Assembly (NCBI GenBank): GCA_016715115.1
Contig: JADKBM010000004.1
Location: 868,001 to 932,000 of the forward strand
Direction: 5' to 3'
DNA length: 64,000 nt
Source of the DNA: Acidobacteriota bacterium
GTDB lineage: Bacteria; Acidobacteriota; Blastocatellia; Pyrinomonadales; Pyrinomonadaceae
Shown here: positions 59,048 to 64,000 of the stretch, piece by piece
Position numbering within the stretch: position 1 is the first letter of the stretch
Layout of the letters: each line of letters starts with the position of its first letter
The notes under the pieces: generated by a model
What the model saw: only the letters and a program-made list of their open reading frames with translations
Databases searched by the model: none
What the model was told of the DNA's origin: nothing
Program-made: the position numbers and the translations under genes

Positions 59048-61453
59048 ATGCAAACATCATTCAGATTCATTATATCGATAATTGCTTTCGGATGCGCCGT
59101 GTTTTCGGCGGCCCGCGTCAATGCGGCTTCCGTCACTGAAGTTTTTGTGCCCGGAACGAACGGTGGACCGAACGGATACTACACGATTCCGAGGATCGTA
59201 CTGCAGCCGGGCGACATCGTCACGGTCGAGGGACTAAGCGGTGCCGTCGATTTCGCCGCCGGAAATCACTATGCGGCCGAGGCCAACGGGGTCGGCGATT
59301 GGTGGTATATGGCGCTTACGCCCGATGGCCTCGGCCGCCAATACTGGGAGAATCCTTACAACTACTTGCTCATCTATTCGGGCGAGTGGGTTGAGGGCGT
59401 CTCCGATCCGATTCGGACGGTCGGTCACGCCGGCCTGTTTCTGCCGGCCCAACCCGGAACGACCGCGCAACCGATCGGGACCGGTTCGAAGACGTTCACT
59501 TTCGCCGGCACGTCACCTCAGTTTCTGCGGCTCGGTATCAACGACGGCGTCTGGCAGAACAACGACGGGCAATTCCGCGCACGCGTGACGATCGCGCGTC
59601 GTTCCGTCGAGTTCGCGTCGGGCTCGGTGGCGTTTGACGAAAACGCCGGAAACGCGTTGATCACGGTCAGTCGAAGCGATGCCGCAACCGCGATGAACGT
59701 CAATTACGCGACCTCGAACGGGACCGCGACCGCCGGTCAGGATTACACCGCCGCGAGCGGGACGCTAAGCTTCGGGATCGGTGAGACGAGCCGGACTTTC
59801 ATTGTGCCGATCACGAACGATTCCGCGGTCGAATCGAACGAAACCGTGAACATATCGCTTTCGGCTCCGACCGGTGGTTTCGGCGTCGGCACGCTTCAAT
59901 CGATGGTCCTGACGATCAACGACAACGACACGACGAGCAACAATTCAGCGTTCGTGACGCAGAACGTTCCGGCGAGGATGTACGCCGGCGAGCAATACGA
60001 AGTCATGGTGGCTTTCAAAAACATCGGCACGACAACCTGGACGGCGGGCGCCTACGGATTGTCGTCGCAGAATCCTCTCGACAATATGACGTGGGGAATC
60101 AACCGTGCGTTTCTTTCGACAACTACTGCGCCCGGAGAGACCGCCTTTGTAACCTTCAACGTCGCCGCGCCCGCCGTGCCGGGGATCTACAATTTCCAAT
60201 GGAAGACCTGGCAGCAAGACGTTGCGCATTTCGGCGCGTTCTCGCCGACCGTCGCGGTCGAAGTGATCGCCAAGCCGACGGCGACCGTGACTGATGCGAT
60301 CACGATCGAGGGTGATTCCGGTCAAAAGGAGATGGTCTTTGTCGTCTCGCTTTCGGAGCCGATGATCGATCAGGGCTTTGTCGATATCGCAACGGCGAAT
60401 GGAACGGCGATCGCGGGATCGGATTATTCGGCTTACAGTCCCCGGTTGATCTTCGCCGAGGGACAGAACAGTTTCACCGTCAGGATCAACATTCTCGGCG
60501 ACACGGCGATCGAAACCAACGAAACGCTGTTCCTGAATCTCTCGAACGGATTCCATATCACGATCGCCGATCCGCAGGCGCGCGGCGTCATTTTCGACAA
60601 CGAACGGGCCGCAATCGCCGACGCGGATCGGGATGCGAAGAGTGACTTCTGGCAGTTCAGGCCGTCTGACGGCAACTGGTACGGCCTTTCTAGCCGAAAT
60701 TCAAACTCGTTTTTTACGGTTCATTTTGGCCAAGCAGGCGATATTCCCGTCGGCGGCGACTATGACGGTGATGGCTATTCGGACTTTGCCGTTTGGCGAC
60801 CTTCAACGGGCGTATGGTACGTCTACAGAACGTCAGACGGACAATTCACTTCGTTTCAGTTTGGCATTTCGACCGATATCCCGACTCAAGGGGATTTTGA
60901 CGGTGACCGCAAGACGGACTTTGCCGTTTTCAGGCCGTCCAGCGGAAACTGGTATTTCCGGTTCAGCGGATCGGGGTACGTCTGGTCCGAGCAGTTCGGA
61001 ATCAACGGCGACGTTCCCGTCAAGGCTGACTTCGACGGTGACCGCCGGACCGATGTTGCCGTCTTTCGACCGTCGAACGGCACTTGGTACGTCCGCAAAA
61101 GCCGGGATTCGCAATACCTGATCACACAATTCGGCGCGAACGCGGACAAACCGGTTCCGGCCGACTACGACGGGGACGGAATCGACGATCCGGCGGTTTG
61201 GCGCCCATCAACCGGCGTTTGGTATCACCTCAAGAGCAGCCTGAACCACAACTCGTTCGGCGCTTTCCAGTTCGGTTTGAGCAACGATACTCCCGCGCCC
61301 GGCGACTTCGACGGAGACGGAAAGTGCGATTCCGCGGTTTTCAGGCCTTCGACCGGCACTTGGTACGTCTGGCAAAGTTCGTCGTCTTCGATGGCGGTCC
61401 GAAACTTCGGATTGAACGGCGATGTTCCGATCGCAAGTCGATGGACACAATGA
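59048..61453 (+). CDS. Large secreted protein with Calx-beta and FG-GAP-like repeats
   Basis: An 801-residue exported protein. A GGAGGT site lies 4 bases before ATG 59048 and residues 1-26 form the signal peptide. An N-terminal beta-domain (about 28-175) has GDWWYMALTPDGLG and may bind sugars. Two Calx-beta domains follow (about 180-300 and 420-520), the first with NGTATAGQDYTAASGTLSFG. Between them is an NBR1-like/Ig-like domain with FKNIGTTTWTAGAYGLSSQN. The C-terminus (about 530-800) has about six FG-GAP/VCBS-like repeats of some 47 residues, each with DYDGDGxxDFAVWRPS, a calcium-loop pattern. It probably acts in adhesion or matrix binding. Confidence 0.88.
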   Translation: MQTSFRFIISIIAFGCAVFSAARVNAASVTEVFVPGTNGGPNGYYTIPRIVLQPGDIVTVEGLSGAVDFAAGNHYAAEANGVGDWWYMALTPDGLGRQYWENPYNYLLIYSGEWVEGVSDPIRTVGHAGLFLPAQPGTTAQPIGTGSKTFTFAGTSPQFLRLGINDGVWQNNDGQFRARVTIARRSVEFASGSVAFDENAGNALITVSRSDAATAMNVNYATSNGTATAGQDYTAASGTLSFGIGETSRTFIVPITNDSAVESNETVNISLSAPTGGFGVGTLQSMVLTINDNDTTSNNSAFVTQNVPARMYAGEQYEVMVAFKNIGTTTWTAGAYGLSSQNPLDNMTWGINRAFLSTTTAPGETAFVTFNVAAPAVPGIYNFQWKTWQQDVAHFGAFSPTVAVEVIAKPTATVTDAITIEGDSGQKEMVFVVSLSEPMIDQGFVDIATANGTAIAGSDYSAYSPRLIFAEGQNSFTVRINILGDTAIETNETLFLNLSNGFHITIADPQARGVIFDNERAAIADADRDAKSDFWQFRPSDGNWYGLSSRNSNSFFTVHFGQAGDIPVGGDYDGDGYSDFAVWRPSTGVWYVYRTSDGQFTSFQFGISTDIPTQGDFDGDRKTDFAVFRPSSGNWYFRFSGSGYVWSEQFGINGDVPVKADFDGDRRTDVAVFRPSNGTWYVRKSRDSQYLITQFGANADKPVPADYDGDGIDDPAVWRPSTGVWYHLKSSLNHNSFGAFQFGLSNDTPAPGDFDGDGKCDSAVFRPSTGTWYVWQSSSSSMAVRNFGLNGDVPIASRWTQ

Positions 61454-61534
61454 AAAAAAATAGCGTTTTTGAATCGAAACGTCGCCTTACTTATCGGAGC
61501 AGTAATTCCAAGAAAACAGAAAAGGAGAAAATCA

Positions 61535-62014
61535 ATGAAAAACACAATTACGGCAATTATCATCGCATTATTCGCATTCTGCGGCACGGTTTTCGGTCAG
61601 ACGACACAAAGCGACGACAGCAAGGCTATCGTTGCCCTGATGAATCAGTTCGGCGCCACTTGGTCCGGTGGCGATCTGAAGGCATTCGGCGATCTGTTGA
61701 CCGACGACGTTATCCACGTCAGCCCGTTCGGTGACCTGACGGTTGGCAAGACTGAGGTCGTGAAGTTAATGCAATGGGTTCACGACGTTCCGAACAAAGG
61801 CAAGAAATTCGAGGTAACGACGAGTGACGAAACTCTCAACTTTACCGGAACGAACTCGGCGGTCCTTACGTGTCGCTTGAAGTTCCGGAATGACAGTGCC
61901 GAGAAACATCCGGATGAGCGGTTCACGGCGGTGCTTGCGAAAGTCGGTAAGGATTGGAAGGTCGCCCAATTCCAGGTGGTAATGATCAGCGAACCGCCGA
62001 TGCGAATGAAATAG
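61535..62014 (+). CDS. Exported SnoaL-like (DUF4440/SgcJ-EcaC) protein
   Basis: A 159-residue protein with a signal peptide (1-21, MKNTITAIIIALFAFCGTVFG) and an NTF2-like fold. After an initial helix (KAIVALMNQFGATWSGGDLK) come LLTDDVIHVSPFG, then strands TNSAVLTCRLKFR and FTAVLAKVGKDWKVAQFQVV, as in SgcJ/EcaC-type proteins. Such proteins bind small molecules; the catalytic role is usually unknown. A good AAGGAG site precedes ATG 61535. It lies 80 bases after the large secreted protein gene. Confidence 0.88.
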   Translation: MKNTITAIIIALFAFCGTVFGQTTQSDDSKAIVALMNQFGATWSGGDLKAFGDLLTDDVIHVSPFGDLTVGKTEVVKLMQWVHDVPNKGKKFEVTTSDETLNFTGTNSAVLTCRLKFRNDSAEKHPDERFTAVLAKVGKDWKVAQFQVVMISEPPMRMK

Positions 62015-62102
62015 AGTCGTTGATACAAAAGGGCCGCGCAACCAACGCGGCCCTCAGCCACTTGCAATCGGACCGAATTCCCATATTATTCAATTGAAAT
62101 CA

Positions 62103-64000
62103 ATGGAAGACCCAACCCGCATCGATCCAGAATCTGAAACCGGTCGCTGGCGAAGAATCAAGGAGATACTCACCGGAGCGTCGGCCTTGAGCCTCGAGGA
62201 GAGACGTTCGTATATAACCGATGCCTGCGCCGCCGATGATGACCTTAAGAATGAGGTTGAGCGGCTTCTTAAGTCGCTGGACGAAGGCGACAGTTTCCTT
62301 GAAACTCCGGCGATCGCGAATGCGCCGAGCGTTTTCGAAGAGAAAGCGACGCGGATCGATGACAACACCGACCGGATCGTGACGAACAGCGACGGCTTCG
62401 TCGCCGGAACGATTCTCGCCAACCGTTACCGGATTCTCGGACTTCTCGGAAAAGGCGGAATGGGCGAGGTTTACAAGGCTGACGACATCAAGCTCGGACA
62501 GGTCGTCGCGTTGAAGTTCCTTCCGGACCGCCTTGAGCGTAACGCGTCGGCGCTTGAGAGATTCCACGCCGAGGTCAGAACCGCGCGGCAGGTATCGCAT
62601 CCCAACGTCTGCCGCGTTTTCGACATCGGCGAGATCGACGGTCGTCACTTTCTTTCGATGGAGTTCATCGACGGCGACGATCTTTCTTCGCTTTTGAGGC
62701 GAGTCGGGCGATTGTCGGCCGAACGCGCGGTCGAGATCGCGCGCGAACTCTGCGTCGGCCTCGCCGCGATCCACAACGCCGGAATCCTTCATCGCGATTT
62801 CAAACCGGCAAACGTCATCATCGACGGCAAGGGAAAGGCCCGGATCACGGATTTCGGAATCGCCGGAATCGAAGCCGAAATCGCGAATGATCGTTTGCGG
62901 GTCGGTACGCCGGCCTATATGTCGCCCGAACAGATCGCGGGCAAAGACGTCTCGGCCAAAAGCGATATCTACGCGCTCGGTCTCGTCCTTTATGAGATAT
63001 TCACCGGCAAGCAGGCGTTTGTCGCCGATTCGATTCCCGAACTGATTCGCAAACATCAGACGGAAACACCGACCAATCCTTCGGAATATGTGAAGGGAAT
63101 CGACCCGTTGGTCGAGAGCGTGATCGCGCAGTGTATCGCCAAGGACCCGAAAGATCGTCCGGCAACGGCGCTTCACGTGGCGATGGCGCTTCCCGGCGGA
63201 AACCCGATGCAGATCGCGCTCGATGCAGGAGAAACCCCGTCGCCGGAAATGGTAGCCGCATCGCCGAAAAGGGGCGCAGTTTCACCCCTGATCGCCGGGG
63301 CTCTTCTCGCCGGTGGAATCTTGATGCTCGTTTTTGCCGCAATCGCATCGATGCGAACGAGCGCGCAGAATTTGATCCCGTTCTCGAAACCTCCTGAGGT
63401 AATGTCAGAGAGGGTGAACGAGATCGTCACGCGATTCGGATTTTCGGACGTTCCGGCCGAACGGTTTTCACGATTCCGGGTCGACTTTTCGTACTCGGAT
63501 TACATCCGTGAAAACGCGTCAAAGGAAGACTGGGAAAAGATATCGACAGGACAGCCGCTTGTGTTTGTGTTCAATGAGGAACAAAGCCCCCGGTATTTTG
63601 ATGTTTATGCGGTCGGAAACGGTATGTGGACCAACGGGCCGTTGGCGGCCCCCGGAATGCGATCCGTTACGCTCGACACCCGTGGGCGTCTGATCGCGTT
63701 CAGCGCCGTGCCGCCGAAATTCACGCCTGAGTCGGTCGATTCAATAGTCGACTTTTCGGAAGCATTCAGATTCGCCGAGCTCGATTTTTCGAAGTTCAAA
63801 GAGGTCGAGCCGAGGTGGACCCCTCCGAGCGGATACGACACGCGAAAGGCTTGGGAAGGGGTGATGCCCGACCATCCGGAGATCGCGCTTCGGGTCGAGG
63901 CCGCAGGGTTTCAGGGCAAGGTCGTCTTCTTCCGATTGGTTTATCCGTGGACAAAAACAAGCGTCGCCCAGATCGATGCCTACACGACACGGGTTTGGAT
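62103..64000 (+). CDS. Membrane Ser/Thr protein kinase, C-terminus cut by window edge
   Basis: At least 632 residues; the frame runs off the right edge. An N-terminal segment of about 100 residues (GRWRRIKEILTGASALSLEE, EVERLLKSLDEGDSFLETPA) is typical of acidobacterial kinases. The kinase domain follows with LLGKGGMGEVYKADD (Gly loop), VALKFLP (Lys), LHRDFKPANVII (catalytic loop), ITDFGIAGI (DFG) and GTPAYMSPEQIAG. A membrane helix (LIAGALLAGGILMLVFAAIA) sits near residue 405. The extracytoplasmic part is unrecognised and may sense a signal. It may pair with the ECF factor at 58399, which belongs to a kinase-associated group. Confidence 0.92.
   Translation, partial: MEDPTRIDPESETGRWRRIKEILTGASALSLEERRSYITDACAADDDLKNEVERLLKSLDEGDSFLETPAIANAPSVFEEKATRIDDNTDRIVTNSDGFVAGTILANRYRILGLLGKGGMGEVYKADDIKLGQVVALKFLPDRLERNASALERFHAEVRTARQVSHPNVCRVFDIGEIDGRHFLSMEFIDGDDLSSLLRRVGRLSAERAVEIARELCVGLAAIHNAGILHRDFKPANVIIDGKGKARITDFGIAGIEAEIANDRLRVGTPAYMSPEQIAGKDVSAKSDIYALGLVLYEIFTGKQAFVADSIPELIRKHQTETPTNPSEYVKGIDPLVESVIAQCIAKDPKDRPATALHVAMALPGGNPMQIALDAGETPSPEMVAASPKRGAVSPLIAGALLAGGILMLVFAAIASMRTSAQNLIPFSKPPEVMSERVNEIVTRFGFSDVPAERFSRFRVDFSYSDYIRENASKEDWEKISTGQPLVFVFNEEQSPRYFDVYAVGNGMWTNGPLAAPGMRSVTLDTRGRLIAFSAVPPKFTPESVDSIVDFSEAFRFAELDFSKFKEVEPRWTPPSGYDTRKAWEGVMPDHPEIALRVEAAGFQGKVVFFRLVYPWTKTSVAQIDAYTTRVW

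Overview
The window looks like a stretch of chromosome from an Acidobacteriota bacterium, most likely class Blastocatellia (Pyrinomonadaceae-like). This is inferred from family content: an acidobacterial-type VWFA protein, a TonB-dependent receptor and an ankyrin protein that both carry carboxypeptidase-regulatory-like domains, a TIGR02999-like ECF sigma factor, a PASTA-less Ser/Thr kinase with an acidobacterial N-terminal segment, a DUF1501 protein and futalosine-pathway menaquinone genes. Third codon positions are G/C rich in the core genes. No rRNA or tRNA gene was found, so the placement has no marker-gene support.

Layout. 1-14.2 kb: truncated VWFA protein, a membrane HD-GYP/GAF/GGDEF signalling protein, an Omp85 assembly protein, an ankyrin lipoprotein-like protein, a CrtI-type desaturase, a 26-residue Cys/Lys-rich peptide, fumarylacetoacetase and a TonB receptor. 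14.3-23.3 kb: a methyltransferase fusion, a large inverted short-repeat array, purF, a rhodanese lipoprotein with an in-frame TGA that reads as selenocysteine, and wecB-wecC, where wecC is split by a 484-residue intein with LAGLIDADG-like motifs. 23.4-31.5 kb: an unrecognised protein, DUF2227 and DinB proteins, mqnP, a second inverted heptad array, two amidohydrolases and mqnE. 31.5-37.7 kb: an AT-richer accessory island (hicAB, a Fic protein with a substituted catalytic His and a double operator, VOC, TonB-C, ArsR/SRPBCC, HEPN-like, DUF1801 and JAMM-like genes). 37.7-44.2 kb: two unknown minus-strand genes facing a three-gene operon (unknown protein, ATP-dependent ligase, primase-polymerase/HAD phosphatase fusion). 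The 3' end of that operon carries a 41-bp duplication flanking an inserted gene. 44.2-50.9 kb: EVE and SRAP genes, then a housekeeping translation cluster (ffh, four-helix-bundle gene, rpsP, khpA, rimM, trmD, rplS, rnhB). 50.9-52.2 kb: BrnTA and an HNH gene interrupted by TGA. 52.2-64 kb: DUF1501, 2OG oxygenase, K+/H+ antiporter, GNAT, ECF sigma factor, a large secreted Calx-beta/FG-GAP protein, a SnoaL-like protein and a truncated kinase.

How genes work together. wecB and wecC together make UDP-ManNAcA for surface glycans. mqnP and mqnE belong to futalosine menaquinone synthesis although two amidohydrolases separate them. The ligase and the primase-polymerase/phosphatase form what looks like a self-contained nucleic-acid end-repair operon, analogous in parts to LigD but built from different modules. 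A recurring theme is intergenic heptanucleotide (or 8-9 nt) tandem repeats arranged as opposed arms, which flank, end or even enter genes.

The most notable items are the candidate selenocysteine rhodanese with a matching SECIS-like hairpin, the intein placed exactly at the catalytic cysteine of WecC, the ligase/primase/phosphatase operon with its probable CTG start, and the inverted short-repeat arrays. All calls are from reading the sequence only; no database search was run.
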